A stretch of 64,000 nt of DNA from Ananas comosus (GCF_001540865.1 NC_033638.1:5965416-6029415), one strand, 5' to 3'; shown: positions 39,546 to 52,900, counted from the stretch's first letter. The notes: generated by a model not told the origin, from the letters alone. Translations and numbers: made by a program.

Positions 39546-39969
39546 TAGATGGCTAATTTAGTTTTTGGCGCTCCCTGTTTGGCAGTCCTGCTGCCCTTTC
39601 GTGTGGTTGAACGAGTCAAACAGCAGTCTTCTTCGTTTTGTTGTTATGCTGGCGTCTCTTTCCATTTTAGAATCTAAATATTTCTAATTTTTGAACAAAT
39701 TAAAAAAAGGGTATGAACATAGACACTGTTTTCACATTTAAGCATTGCCCCAATACCCGTACAGCACCAATAAAGGAGACTTAACAGGACGCATTATTAA
39801 TAGTACTGTACGGATTTTAAAGATGTCCGAGTAAGCGCAGATGTTTCTGTGCTTTTAAAAGCGTAGGAGCTCAACTCTATCCTGATTATTATCCAGCATT
39901 ACAAATTATTCTTACGAAGTTTTTAAAATTGAAAATTGATTTATGTAAAGTTTTAGTTGTTAAATAATG

Positions 39970-40275
39970 ATAAATTCGTATAAAATTTATCTGAATTATG
40001 GATTATTTTGAGTTGATTATCAAACTTTTCAAAGTTTTGATTTCACTATCCAAACTTTCATTTGTTTGATTTGAATCAGTCAACTGCATATTGACTTCAA
40101 AATTCGCAACTGTAGATTCATTAAAATAAGTATTTAAATTTTAAAGTCAATGTGCTGTTGACTAATTTAAATCAAACAAATTAATAGACTGGATAGTAAA
40201 AATAAAATTTTGAAAGATTAATTAGTCGATTCAAAATGATTAACATAAGTCGTGTAAGTTCTATATGTTTTCACC
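39970..40275. mobile_element. ACTATGAACCATTTTG family MITE
   Basis: From TAAAATTTATCTGAATTATGG to ATAAGTCGTGTAAGTTCTAT with inverse arms (TTTGATTTGAATCAGTCAAC against TTGACTAATTTAAATCAAA). Confidence 0.65.
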
Positions 40276-40495
40276 CTAAATAATATATCCCTCTAAAATT
40301 CTAAAATATGCAAATTTATTCCTCCAAATGTCATGCGTTTAGTTGATATATAGTTTACTTTCACCATTTGGACCATTTAGACTTTGTAAAAAAATACTAT
40401 TCTTTTTCTAAAAATGTTTAAAAGATTTATAATTGTGGCGTAATATGTCATGCTTTTTGGCATAAGTTTGGCATACTTTCTAAAAAGGGTAAACT

Positions 40496-40844
40496 TCAAA
40501 TACCACCCTGTGGTTTCTCAATTTCTCATTTTAGTGCCCTGTGATTTAAAGTATATCAATTTAGTGCCTTGTGGTTTCATTTTTATCTTTTCGCCAGTTT
40601 TTCCGTTAATATTTCGTTAAATTATATATAAAAAACTTCAAATATCCCACCTAGGTTTATCGAATATTCATTTTAGTACCCTTTAGTTTTAACTTTATCA
40701 CTAATTTAATAAAAAAAATTAATAGAATAGATAATAAAAAGATAAAAAATGAAACCACAAGACACTAAATTGATACACTTTAAACCACGGGGTACTGAAG
40801 TGAAAAAGTGTGAAACCACAGGGATGGTATTTGAAGTTTTTCCT
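40496..40844. mobile_element. MITE of the AAACTTCAAATAC...CCACAGGG family, copy 3
   Basis: Begins AGGGTAAACTTCAAATACC and ends GGTATTTGAAGTTTTTCCT, close to perfect inverse ends of about 19 bases. Inner inverse arms read TTTAAAGTATATCAATTTAG and TAAATTGATACACTTTAAAC. Confidence 0.8.
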
Positions 40845-41214
40845 TTTAAAAATTGTCATGGCTTTTAGTGTAATATATTTAATATAATTAATATTTAAAA
40901 CTTTATTAAAAAAGATCAAAGTATTGCATCTTTGATAGAATATTGCACTATTAGATAGTATATTGCATAATTGCAGCATATGTTGCAAAATTTGAAAATG
41001 GTGTTGCATAATTTTGAAATCTAAAATCTTAACAGAATCTAGCATTAAATAGATCTTATCTTTCTTAAAAAGCACAACTGACTAGTTATAATTCTATGTG
41101 TAATTGGGTTGTATCTGCAAAAACATAAAAAAGTGGCTTATTTTTATAAAAATGCAAAAACAGTAGATTTTTAATGCAAAAATGCCAAATGTATATGTAG
41201 TCACATATTTTTTT

Positions 41215-41517
41215 AGGGTAAACTCCAATTTGCCCTTGTAGTTTAGACCATTTTCGTTCTCTCATTCTATAATTCAAAAGTTACACTGAACTATCATATA
41301 TTTTAGCATATTTTTACTTTGCCGCTCCGTGGTTTGAAGGTTATATTTAACTATTTTGTACTTTTTAAGAAATTTATTTTGTTACCATATTGGATGGTGA
41401 ATTTTTTTTAGTAAAATAAGAATAAAATCATGTGATAGTTAAGTACAACTTTTTTGAACTATAAGGTGGCAAAATAAAATTGAGCTAAACTATATGGGTG
41501 CAAATTGAAGTTTACTC
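41215..41517. mobile_element. Related MITE, AGGGTAAACTCCAATTTGC ends
   Basis: AGGGTAAACTCCAATTTG pairs with CAAATTGAAGTTTACTCT. It is related in its ends to the CCACAGGG family but differs in the interior. Confidence 0.7.
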
Positions 41518-41654
41518 TTTTTTTTTTGTTTTGAAAAATACAGATTTCAAATCAAATTTTAATTTACTGTATATTTTTAAGTTTTTTTTTAGAAATCGAG
41601 CTTAAAACTGAATCTGAATCAGAACATCATATTTTAATATTTAAAAAATATGAT

Positions 41655-41985
41655 ACAAATATACAAAACTTATATAACTATGAACCATTTTAGATCTCTA
41701 CTTAACCTTTCAAAATTTTGATTCTTATTACCTACTATGTCAATTTGTTTGATTTTTTTGACTTCAAAATTTTCACTAATTACTCACTTTAATAAATTTA
41801 TAGTTGCAAAAATTATATGAAATATGCTAACAAAATCTATAAAGATAAACAACACATTTAAATTTTGAAGTCAAAGTGCCGTTGACGAACTACAATCAAC
41901 TTACAAAACTAGATAGTAAAAAAGATTGAATAACCAAATTGAAATAGTTCATAATTCAGATAAGTTTTATATATTTTCATCATAA
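41655..41985. mobile_element. ACTATGAACCATTTTG family MITE
   Basis: From CAAAACTTATATAACTATG with AACCTTTCAAAATTTTGA to GTTCATAATTCAGATAAG, with inverse arms around a central TTGCAAAAATTATATGAAA. Confidence 0.65.
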
Positions 41986-42425
41986 ATACATTAATAAAAT
42001 AATTGCCAAATATTTGTCTTTGGATGAAGGAGTATAAAAATTCACATCAGCTTTCACAGGAGGGTCCTAATTTGGGATTTCCGAACTACTAATCCTAGAG
42101 TTTTTTAATTATAAAAATAATTATTTTAAATTTTTATTTGTAAAACTAGACTTAAGCAATGAATTAATTCACCGCTTTCTAAAAGTCAAACTTACATCTA
42201 TCTATTATCTATTACTTCTATTACTATATACGAAAGTGCGTGGGATAGTTTTCTTTTATTGACCTGTGTCCAGTTCTACTATTCGGTACACCCGGTGCAC
42301 CGTAAACCATTGATTGTAGACATATGAATGATCTATAAAAAAATCTTTGGTGCATCTGGTCTATTCTTTCTTCTACATTAAAGGAGGGTTTGGGGGATTA
42401 CACCTATCCCCCAAAACCCTGCTCT

Positions 42426-42454
42426 CCTCTCTCTCCTTGCATATATATATATAT

Positions 42455-42491
<37 letters not shown>
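42426..42491. repeat. (TA)n(GA)n compound microsatellite at the LINE 3' side
   Basis: An uninterrupted TA run changes into a GA run directly past the last coding remnant of the LINE. On the LINE strand it reads (CT)n then (TA)n. It may have grown from the element's 3' tail. Confidence 0.8.
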
Positions 42492-42492
<1 letters not shown>

Positions 42493-42495
42493 AGC

Positions 42496-45400
42496 TCAAT
42501 TATATATGAGTCCGGCTGTGGTGCTTGTAAATTTTTTACCGATAGATCTACGTCTTTGATCATTTTTAATCGTTAGATCCCAGATTGTGGTCACTTCATC
42601 CAGCCTATCCCCCAGCAGGGTGTTCTCCAAGTTCATCACCATTAGAAATCTGGAGAACACACACCGAGCCAATAAGTGGTCGACCGTTTCCTCTTCAGTC
42701 CTGCACAGCACGCATGTAGTATTTCCAGTCCAGCCTCTCTTAAGTAGCTTGTCAGCAGTTAGAGGCCGCTTCTTAAGGATGATCCAGCTAAACACTTTAC
42801 TTTTAGTGGAACTCGGATTCGCCAGATTTTGCTGCTTCGGCCATCCCTTAGACCCCCGTCATTCAACATCGAGTAGACGGATTTCATTATGAACCTCCTG
42901 TCAGGGTTCTATTGCCAGTTCACACTATCTGGTCAGTCCTCAAGTTTGAAGTTGGATAAACAATCCCTGAGTGCTAGATAGCAAGGAGTCGGCCCGTGTC
43001 CAGTAAGGGTAACCTCGCCACCAATCTTGCTCTAGTCCCACCTGTGGGTGGTCAAACAGTCACTGATTTTGTAGCTTTTGCAATGCGAGATGAAGTAGAT
43101 TTCGGGGAAGGCCGATTGCAGCATCTTTTCTCCACACCAACGGTCGGACCAAAAATCAATGGAATCGTCATATCCCAGATTGTGAATGAACCCCTACTTG
43201 AATATTTCATTAAGTCTATGGACAACTTTCCACTAATAGAAACTGGGCCGGAAGGATCTGCCCTCCTTAAGTGGTCTTCTTCTGCGATAGTACAAGTCGT
43301 GTATTAGTTTATTCCACTGTAGATGTGGCTCCGAGAAGAATTTCCACCACCATTTGGTCAATAGTGCGTGATTCATCGTGTCTAAATCCAAGACACCGAG
43401 TCCCCCCTCTTTTTTACTCTTGCAAACGTTCTTCCAAGCGACTAGGCATCCTTACCGGGTGCATTGCTTCCTCCATTCCAGAAGAAGTCTCTACGTAGGG
43501 CCTCAATTTGCGCAATTACCCATTTGGGCGCCTTGAACATTGATAAAAAATAAAGGGGGAGGTTAGTTAGAACCGCGTTCACTAGGATAAGCCTACCACC
43601 TCTAGAAAGAAGTTTCGCTTGCCATCCGTCAATTTTACGTTGGATATTCCGGATGATGCCCATCCAGTCCTCCTTAGAGGAGGGACGGTTAACTAAAGGC
43701 AAGCCTAGGTACTTGGTCAGCAGGTTTCCAACTTTACAGTTGAGTATAGTCACAAGTTTAGACGCTTTCCCTTCCACCTGCCCAGTAGTATAGTTCAGAC
43801 TTCTCCCTATTAATTTTCAACCCTGAGGCCCATTCGAAGAGTTGCCACAAGAACTTAAGGTTTCACATATACTTTTTCTTAGCCTCACAGAAGAAGAACG
43901 TGTCATCCACATATTGAATAAAGGAGATTTTGGTCTCCTCTAAAGGTCCGAGTCCTTTAATGAGGTTGTTGGAGGTGGCCTTATACGTCATCCAGGCAAG
44001 GCATTCCGCCACTAGAAGAAAGAGAAACGGAGAGAGCGTATCACCCTGTCTGATCCCCCTTTTCGTCTTTATCCAATTGGTTGCGTCACCATTCACCAAA
44101 ATAGCTACCTTGGCGAAGCAAACACAAAGCTTGATCCAACTACATCACCTTTCATCAAAGCCCCACCATTCTAACACCATAAATAGGAACGGCCAGTTGA
44201 TCCTGTCGTAAGCCTTTTCAAAATCCAGTTTAATACCTACGCCCTCTAAACCTAATTTATTGCCCCATCCCATAAGCTCGTAAGTTGCAGCAAAAGCATC
44301 GGTGATATCCTTTAGAAAGGTTGATTGGGAGGGCCCTATCAGATCGCGCATTACTAGCTCGAGGCGGTTGGTCAAAACCCTTGATAGAATCTTCTGTATC
44401 CCATTCAATAAACTAATAGGTCGGAAGTCAGTCGCTCACCTGGCCCCTTCCCTCTTAGAGACTAAATAGATAAAAGTATAGTTAAAGGGACCAGTGTCTA
44501 ATTTTCCCTCAAACATTTATTGGAAGATACTCACAACATCCTCCTTCAGGGTCTCCCAGAATGTTTGATAGAAGCTCAACAGGAACCCGTCAGGACCCGG
44601 CGCCTTATCCCTCCCGAGTTGGAAAATCGCTGTTTTGATTTTCTCCAAACTGAAAGGTCTAGTGAGATAGGCGAGGTTGGAGTCCGAAACCCGATTCGAA
44701 CAATCCACTCCAGTCCCCCAAGGCCGACGATGCTAAGTCGTCCAATGTGAAAAGCTTCTTGAAGTATCGAAAGTATTGCTTTTTATCCTCCTCCGTTCGA
44801 TATACTTGGCCTTCCTCTTCAATCATACTGATCCCGTTCACTTTTCTCCTTCCATTGGCTATGGCGTGGAAGAATTTAGTGTTTCCGTCACTTTCTCTTA
44901 GCCAATGTTGCTTGGCCCAAGTTCTCCAAAGGGATTCTTCATCTTTCAACATAGAATTTAATTTATTTTTAAGTTCCACCCTTTTAGCAATCCGTTCTGG
45001 ATTTAGTTCTCGAAGTTCTTCCTCTCTATCAATGTCATGTATATCTCCTTTTAAATTAAGTTTTTTCGCTTTTACACTATGAAACTGAGACGCACACCAC
45101 TCTTTAATTCTTGTTCTACAATGTCTCAGTTTGGCCGTGAACATGAGAGCTGCCGACTTCATGTGTTTGCCCTCTTTCCACCAGCCCGGTAGCTTGGTTA
45201 AGAAGTCCTCATGGTTAAGCCAAGCGTCCTTAAAGTGAAAGACCTTTTTCTTCGCGACAGTTCTCTCTACTGATAAAAGGATAGGACAATGGTCCGAAAT
45301 GACTTTAGGAAGGGCTTCGACCTTTGAGAGAGGGAATTCCTGTTCCTACTCCGTCGAAATGAGAAATCTGTCCAGTTTAGCCAGAATCGGGTTCCGCTGC

Positions 45401-45980
45401 ATGTTGGACCAAGTGTAGGATTGGTTCGCCATCGGTAGCTCAATCAACGCCAGCTCATTTATAAGGTCGTTAAAAAGGTTCATCACTCGATGGCTCCACA
45501 TCTTCCCCCTTAGCTCGTCTTGACTCCTAGTATTGTTAAAGTTGCCACACACAGCCCATAGACCCTTGCAGCACTCCTTCAAATGTGCCACCTCTGCGAA
45601 GAAATCCTCCTTACTGTCCTAAGAAGCTGGGTCGTATACATTTGTGACGAAAAATTTTGTCCTACTTTTGTCATAAAACAGTAGTACATTGATAGAATAA
45701 TTGCGCACGATAACTTCATGACAAGAGAAAATGCGGGAGCTCCAACACGTAATCAACCCCCCCCCCCCCGATGCACCGTTGGATTCAGCGAAAACACATT
45801 TGTCCAGAAAAGAGCCAGCGAAGCTACGAAGGAAAGACCTCGAGATATGATTTACTTTCGATTCCTGGAGACACACTATCACATTACTTAAACTAGCGAT
45901 CACATCCCTAACAACAAGACGCTTAGAAGGGTCATTAAGCCCTCAAACATTCCAGCTACAAACTTTAAACACCAAGCAAC
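42496..45980 (-). pseudogene. LINE ORF2 remnant: endonuclease, reverse transcriptase, zf-RVT
   Basis: The endonuclease starts near 45975 with VCSWNV, then a stop where Arg is expected, then GLNDPSKRLVVRDVI. It continues with CLQESKV (the catalytic Glu), CGNFNNTR (Asn in place of the catalytic Asp of GDFN) and ISDHCPILL. The RT part has LGRDKAPGPDGF, RPISLLN, KLDFEKAYDRI, RGIRQGDTLSPFLF and YVDD at 43902-43913 in place of the common YADD. The C-terminal zinc-binding domain has CVLCRTEEETVDHLLARC at about 42640-42720. Frames change at least five times. Such an enzyme nicks DNA and primes reverse transcription at the target; this copy cannot make it. Confidence 0.88.
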
Positions 45981-46101
45981 AATAGACACCCCCTACCAAA
46001 AACTTCCCAAAAAGGTCTATTGTTCAAAACCCACTCCCCGCCGCTCACTGCTGCTTCACAAACTCGACGACTTTCTTCGCCTCGTCGCCTCCCAGCCTCA
46101 C

Positions 46102-48540
46102 TCAACAGCGTCGGCTCTTAGTGATGACTTTCTTTAAGCTAGCCTGAGTTGCGGAGCTACCCCCCCCTTCGCGCAGCCTCACCTTCCTAGCCATAGCTTT
46201 GAGGATGATTGGTGACGAGTTTGCCGATGTGATACTCTCGCTGACTCGGAAAGGAGCTGGGTTGAGAGCTGCTACAGGAGGCTTCGACTCCGCCACTGTC
46301 GGCACATCCTGGATCCCTCTACCAGCCCCTTTCATCTGTCTGAGGCCTGAGTCCAGCTCCTGGGGAGTGCCAAGTTCGAGACACTGGGTTGGTTGATACC
46401 CACTATCCTCAGAATCCATGCCATTCCTATTTTCTCCAATTGCGAGCGATAATTCTCCGCCCCACTGCTCCCCTGGGTCATCTCTATGTACTTCAGTTAG
46501 TCCACGTAGGTCAACGAAAGCCACTTGCTGAATTAATGCACTTGATGTCACTCCACGCGCCACCAGCTGGCCGCATGGGCCGAGCTCGAGGTACCAGTCT
46601 GGGGCTCATCCCAGATAATTCACACTCTGCCCATACACGCAAACCGGAGGCACTTCCCTAGCACCCAGCTTCACGTGGCCCCCACCACCCATCATTAAAG
46701 ACCTAGACAGCCTTTCACCCAAAATGAGGGTTACTCCCAAGGGTTGACCCAGCCCTGGCTTCAGCTTGGAACACATCCTCATTTTGGTTAAGCCCTCTAC
46801 CCTATGCAGCCTCTCTGTCATAAAGGAGGGGTTTTTTCTAAGCAGAGTAAAGGAAAAGAGCTTCTCCAGGTCTCCCTCCCTGCGCCATTCCAGAAGGGTG
46901 CTAGTCTTCGGGTTCACCGTCGCCTGAAGAAGCTTCAGCCTCGGTTGCCTCGTTGCCCGTTGTCTAATCTCAGTAATCCCACCCTCGGGATTCGACACAC
47001 ATACGCCTCGCTGACCATACACCGGCCTTCGGAGGGCTCTTCCTCCACGGTTCTCACCGGTTGACGGTGCTCGCTGCCCTATCGTGTTCCAAGGAGGGCG
47101 CTTTGACAGCCTCGCCAATCCAGCCAGGCTTCTCCTTTCTCTTCTCATCAATCGCTGAACAGGTGCTTACCGAGCTCCTCGGGTGAGCGACCCCTCGGAG
47201 TGCACCTTGTCAAGCTCACCTGCTTCATCGCCCATATCTTCATCCATATTTTCCTCCTGTCGATCTGCCAATGGGTCGACCCTACGCCCATCGGGTTGGT
47301 TGTCCCCGTTTGCTGGTTCGTTCTGTGGCAGTGCTGGAGGGTGTCGGCCTGCAACATCCACGACTCTTTCCCAATCCTCCAAATGTATCATAACAGAGAA
47401 GAGTTCCTCCCCTAATACTACGGTGAGATTCTGTGGGATGTCAGTTATGGAGTCGAGGGTGATTTGGCATCGGAATGCACGGAGGTCCGTCATCACCTTG
47501 GTGGTCTCATCCGCCATAACAAATTATCCGAAGCCACTCACCATGGCTGCCACCCTTGCCACCATCCAACACTCGAATGGCAAATTGATCAAGCGGATCC
47601 AAGCACGGAGTGATGCTTGGTGTGGACGTGCGTTCCTGTATTGTCCGCAGGGGAAGCAGCGGATCCAAAATCCGTCAAGTGTGAGCACTTCCCTCCTCAC
47701 GAGAACTTCAGCCGAGACCCATTCCGGCAAAAATATTGCGTAGTCCCTTTCGCGATATCTTGCGACTACGAAGTCTTCAGTGTATCCCCTAGAGCGTCGC
47801 GCCAGCGCACTTTTAATGGTAGTGATGGGGTTGCGGCCTAGCTCCGCCGGACGAATCACGTCAGCTAGGATTGCGTTGCGGCGCAACTCTCCTCTTCATA
47901 AGAACTCCTCAGTATACAGTACATATACCTTCGAAGTCGGCTCGCGATCGCGGTAGCGGAGAACTCTGTTCATCTTGTCTTCGAGCCGCTAAACCTCCTC
48001 CTTGCACCTGAAAGCTCGGTGGCCGAATTTGCGGCACCGCAGACACCTAACTGGATCTCGGCACTCGGCAGCCTTGTGGTCCAAGGCTAAGCACTTCCCT
48101 TGGTGTTCCGGTACGCTAGCCTCCAATGGCTTCGGGTCACTGATCTAAGGCTAAGGTATGAGTTGCGTTGAAGTGTTTGGTGGGATGTCTTTCTCAGTAG
48201 CACCTCCTTATAAGTCCCCGCTAATGGGACTTAGGGTTTAAAGCTCTCGTCTTCTGATTTGTTGGAGCTCACCCACCTGGATTCGCTGACTAGCTCCCTC
48301 GTCTTAGCTCCTGGATCTTCAGCATTAACATCATTGATCATCTCCCTCGCCTTACCTCTTGGGGCTTCAGCATTTACTCCGTCCTTCTGTTCACCTTTGT
48401 AGGCCTTTCCACACCCAGCTTTGGACGCTTCCTCTTCATAAGTGTCGCATTTGATGTTTTTTAGCTGTCCACCAACCTCGTCCGCCCATGCTACTCTTTC
48501 ACCATCCTCTTTCTCCTCCCTCGCTCCTACGCCTGTCAAA
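46102..48540 (-). pseudogene. LINE ORF1 remnant: CCHC zinc knuckles and DUF4283-like domain
   Basis: The strand reads CLALDHKAAEC and CLRCRKFGHRAFRC (CX2CX4HX4C) at about 48005-48110. After an in-frame stop comes RNAILADVIRPAELG and the DUF4283-like block ARYRERDYAIFLPEW...LRAWIRLINLPFECW (47524-47886). Next are MTDLRAFRCQITLDSI and VVLGEELFSVMIHLEDWER (47360-47517), and then low-complexity linkers down to 46102. ORF1 proteins bind the LINE RNA. Here the knuckles precede the DUF4283 part, an order I recall from pineapple-type LINEs. At least three stops or frameshifts break it. Confidence 0.75.
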
Positions 48541-48600
48541 ACTCATGCTGTTGCTTCCTGATCCTCACACTAATTTATTATTTGAGCTTCCCATTGAGGA

Positions 48601-49030
48601 GCCTTATTAGATTGAAATTGTTCTTTAAACCCGTACCGGTGAAGGTACCTACACATTGCTGCGAGTTGATTTTATAGAAGCAAATAAATATGTATGTAAC
48701 AACTAACGAAAACGATATCATAACCAATTCTGGTATATCCATTTTAAGATGGTGAAATGGTTAACAGTCACTACTTAATTCTCAGAAAGCAATAGTAAAT
48801 TCATTATTCATATGAAGCAGAGAGTCTAATGTGAATTGGAAAAAAAAAAATTTATCATCATAGGCAAAATTCTTATTTCAAGTTTAGGGTCATAACTCTG
48901 GTGTAGTTTGTCGAGTAATTGCTATAGCAAAATTTAGATTGAGGAGAAATACATGAAAACAGAGAGATAATAAAAGATAAAAGAAGGCAGGGCTACATAG
49001 ACAGACATTATTTCCAAAAAAAAAAAAAGG
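48601..49030. other. Stretch upstream of the LINE, no gene supported
   Basis: AT-rich, no recognised structure. Confidence 0.4.
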
Positions 49031-49034
49031 CAAA

Positions 49035-49215
49035 AATGTAAGGAACTTTCTAAACTATGGACTATTTGGATTTGACTACTCAACTTTTTAAAATTTTAAT
49101 TTTACTATCTAATTTTTCAATTTGTTTAATTTAAGTTGGTCAACGGCACGTTGACTTTAAAATTTGAATACATCCTTTATTTTTATAGATTTAATTTGTA
49201 TATTTTACAATGTTA
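49035..49215. repeat. Partial ACTATGAACCATTTTG family copy
   Basis: Contains CTAAACTATGGACTATTTGG, TTTTAAAATTTTAATTTTAC and TCAACGGCACGTTGAC, then stops where the next element begins. Confidence 0.6.
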
Positions 49216-49238
49216 TGCCACGTTATATATAATCGGCA

Positions 49239-49529
49239 AGGGGTTGTTCAGTCCCTCCAAAGCTTGTGACAAAATTTTACAAGGAAAAAATTTACCACAA
49301 CTTTTTCAATTTTCCACCCGATTGGTTTTCTGTAAACTTTTTTTTTTTTTTCCAAATTTCACGAAAAATTAATACTTTTGTTTTCCTAAAAAAATATCCG
49401 AAAAACCAAAACACTACTCTTCCATGAAATCTTTTCAAAAAAATCAATTTTCCTTGAAACCAAACAGCAGAAAACTGAAAAAGAAGTTTTCCAGGAAAAA
49501 AGATTTTTCTGAGGAACCAAACAGCCCCT
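49239..49529. mobile_element. MITE with AGGGGCTGTTTGGTT ends
   Basis: The right end AACCAAACAGCCCCT is the inverse of a Tourist-type AGGGGCTGTTTGG end; the left end AGGGGTTGTTCAGTCCCT is degenerate. The interior has inverse GGAAAA-rich and TTTTCC-rich arms. Confidence 0.65.
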
Positions 49530-49994
49530 AAAGTTTTGAGTAGAGTAGCAATGGAACCTTTCACAACAAGCCCCCTTAAGCCATCTAAGACAAAAAGATT
49601 ACTGCTGCGCGGATAAGTAATTAATACAAAGCATGGCTAAAGAAAAAGAATCTCACAAATATATTATATAAATTATGAGTCTTTTACAAACCACTAATGG
49701 TACGGCATCTTGTGCAACATAACAAAAATTAATCTTTTTACTACCGGCGTAGTCGCCAAACAAGTCAAAAATTTTCCCTTAACAAGCAAGCTAACAGAAG
49801 AGAATCAATCAAACTATTTAAAAAAAAAATGACAGCAAACAGGAAGGGAAAAAAGGAAAAGAATCGCCAGCACGAGTTGTTGTTCCTTCCAGGGCCTGCT
49901 GTATAAATGTCATTGAGACCATATGTTCCGCCGCATAAAAGGTTATAGTTGTACCGTTACAGGAGACGACAAAAAGCGACCGAATACGCCTATC

Positions 49995-52900
49995 TCACGA
50001 TGGAAAATGTTGTTCCGGCCATTTGGGATAAGCGCGCTTGTACAAGCTCATACACACGGTATCGTGCTGCTGGATAGCGCTGTTGAAGACGCACTTCATC
50101 GCCCCTAACAAATCAAAAAAGGAAAAAAAATTTTAATGACCATTCAAAAGTATATCTGATTTTCCTAAAACGTACTTGGCTTAAATTCCGATTTGTCATG
50201 CCGTGACACGACTAACACTTTTTTAGAGCTTTCAGTACAACTATATGCAGATCCCCTCAACCATATTCTATTTTCAGATCGCCCCTCATCTCTTGTTCTT
50301 TTTATGAACACCCCTCAACTTACTTGGGGATTTCATCATATCTTAAACGGCGAATCGCAGATCACTTTAGAACTTAACAGCTAAACCCTCTTTTGAGTAG
50401 CAGAACTGCATATTTCTGTTGACAGTTACAGGCCAAATCTAACAAAGAAGTTGGTTTTGCTAGATCCCCTAATTCAACTAACAAAAATAACTCACACCAA
50501 ACAGTTAATAAGGGCATCAAGAAAGAAGTATATTAAGCTAAAGGATTTATTTTGGAGGCAGCCTGTCATTGAAGGGGTCTCCATATAATTTTATGTTTTC
50601 TTTTTGGGTACATTACACTTTTGGTCCTCAAACTATGAGGGTGACACTCTAGTCCTTGAACTTTAGTTCGTAGCAATTTCTGGCTCAAATTATGAGGCGC
50701 GCGACACTTCAGTCCTCGAACTTTAATTAGTTGCAATTTTTTGCTCGGACTATAAGGCATGTGATACTTTAGTTCTCGAACTTTCTAAATTGTTGCAATC
50801 AAATTTCACAATTCAATTTTTTTTTAGCAAGTATTGATGAATTTCTAATATCAAAGTAATGTAATTTTAATTATTGTTGCATCATCAAGTAGGATATTAT
50901 TACAATTTAGAAAGTTCCGAGTCAGAAATTGCAAATAATTGAAGTTTGAGGACTAAATTGTCACACGCCTCATAGTTCGAGCCAAAAATTGCAACAATTA
51001 AAGATTTGATGACTGAAGTGTCACGCACCCATAGTTTGAGAACCAAAAATGTAATTTACCCTTCCTTTTTCATGAAAAGTTGCCAATTTAAGATTTCGAA
51101 ACTAAGCTCATTTAAAGGGAACCAAATTAAGCCAAGAGGCAAAAGAGCTAAGCAGAGATACCACCTTTATCACGCATGCAATCTCATTAAAATAACAGAA
51201 AGACAGAAGGCACAGCGTACCATGAGTTCCGACAGGTTCTTTTACTCTTCCATGTCGGCCGTGCTTTGTCCACACATCTACTGGCTGCAAACATGAGCAT
51301 GTGTTGGAATATTTCAATCTGAGGTACCAATTAATTGTACAAAGTATAATCAACATGAAATACAGGTATTCAACTTGCCTTGAACCACCTAACATCCTCT
51401 GGATGATGGAACATATATCGCACGATTGCTTTTGATTTCGACACTCTTTGTGGATAACTGCGGTGCAAGTAACATTTCAATTCCATGAAAGTCAGACTAA
51501 GAAAATATTTAGATGCATGACTTAAAAGTGATTATTCTTAACACTACGAGAGGGAAAGGAGACATATATATAGTGACAAAACCATGATAATGACAGTTTG
51601 GGAAAATCTTAAAAGCATCTACCATCATAATTATTAAATGTTACTTAATAGGAAAATTAATTCTTTTCAAAATTCACCAGAATCACTAGTCTTCGTAAAG
51701 TTCCATAATTGTTAAATAAGCTCAGAAAGGACGCTTCACCCATAGAATTGGCAACTTCAAGGAGCTGAAACAGGAAAGCTTTCTGACCTTGTTAATGTGT
51801 GAAACTGGGTTGTATTAATTTTTTTAAAAAAAAAAAGAACTGAAAAACTTGTTTGCCTATATAGCTGATCAACCCCATGATTCCATGTATCAAACCCATA
51901 ATTTAAATTAGTATTTCAAACAGTTACTCAAAAGTGCATGATACGAAAGTGCAATCCATAGCCTACATAAATTTATCAGAAACACATGGCATTGTGAAAG
52001 TGTACAAAAAAACTGACATGACAGAAATCATACCCAGTCAAAATGATTTTCTTGAGAATAATTCTGTCCGGGTCCACACTTTTCAATGAACCAACAGCAG
52101 CAACGGCTGGTGGCGCTCCTTCCATATTTTTCAAGACAATCAGAGGAAGGGGAGGATAGCAAATTGGGCCATAAATAGAAGCTACCGAAAAGCGTCCTGC
52201 ATGTAGAAATCTCTCCATCTTATGCTTATCGCAGTTTATGTTATCAGAGGAAAATAATGGCCTGCCATAAGAAAAGTTAAAGAAGATTCTTCAGCGGGGA
52301 ACTGGAAAACAAGAACAAAAACTAGTTGATAGATCATGCAGCTAGTCTAGAGATCTAGGAGTACAACGAAATAAAATATGCATATTACCTTGCTGTAAAC
52401 TGGCGGAAACCAACATGAAAAGTGAACACTTCTTTCGATTTGATGGGAGCATCATATGAGTCATTCTTCTTTACGCTGAAAAAGATACAATATTGTAGTT
52501 CTGATGAGTACGGATTGTCTGGTGTAATTCTACTGAAAAAATATATATCTTCTAGTACAATGAAAAGACAAACTAAATGCAGCAGTTAACTACCAGTTAA
52601 CCGTATCACACAAACAAAATATGGCATAGTAACATTGAGAACGGTGAAAATTTTCAGTGTTTCTATTTAAGAAAGCCAGGAAAATAACTTGACTTAAACA
52701 GAATTTCCATTATTTAATATTTGGTTCGGTCTTTGAGATTTCATGGTGTACAGTAATCAAAAATCACATATAGGGTTCAATGTCGGCATGACCCGCTTAA
52801 CATCTTGAGTTTTCCACTATAGACCTCATGATAGTATTTGAAGACATTGGAAGACATAGGTTACTTATGTCATTTAGTAAGGCCTCGTCAGGGTATGTGT

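Larger units (their letters stand above)
42490..48600 (-). mobile_element. Near full-length but decayed L1-type LINE
   Basis: On the minus strand the order is zinc knuckle, DUF4283-like domain, linker, endonuclease, reverse transcriptase and a zinc-binding RVT domain, as in plant L1 LINEs. All coding parts are broken by stops and frameshifts. The 5' end is near 48600 and the 3' end near 42490, but no target duplication or poly(A) was identified. GC content is well above the flanks. It is inactive as read. Confidence 0.88.

Noticed and set aside
42587..47841. Several plus-strand open frames of 70-186 residues
   Set aside because: Shadows of the minus-strand LINE coding remnants.
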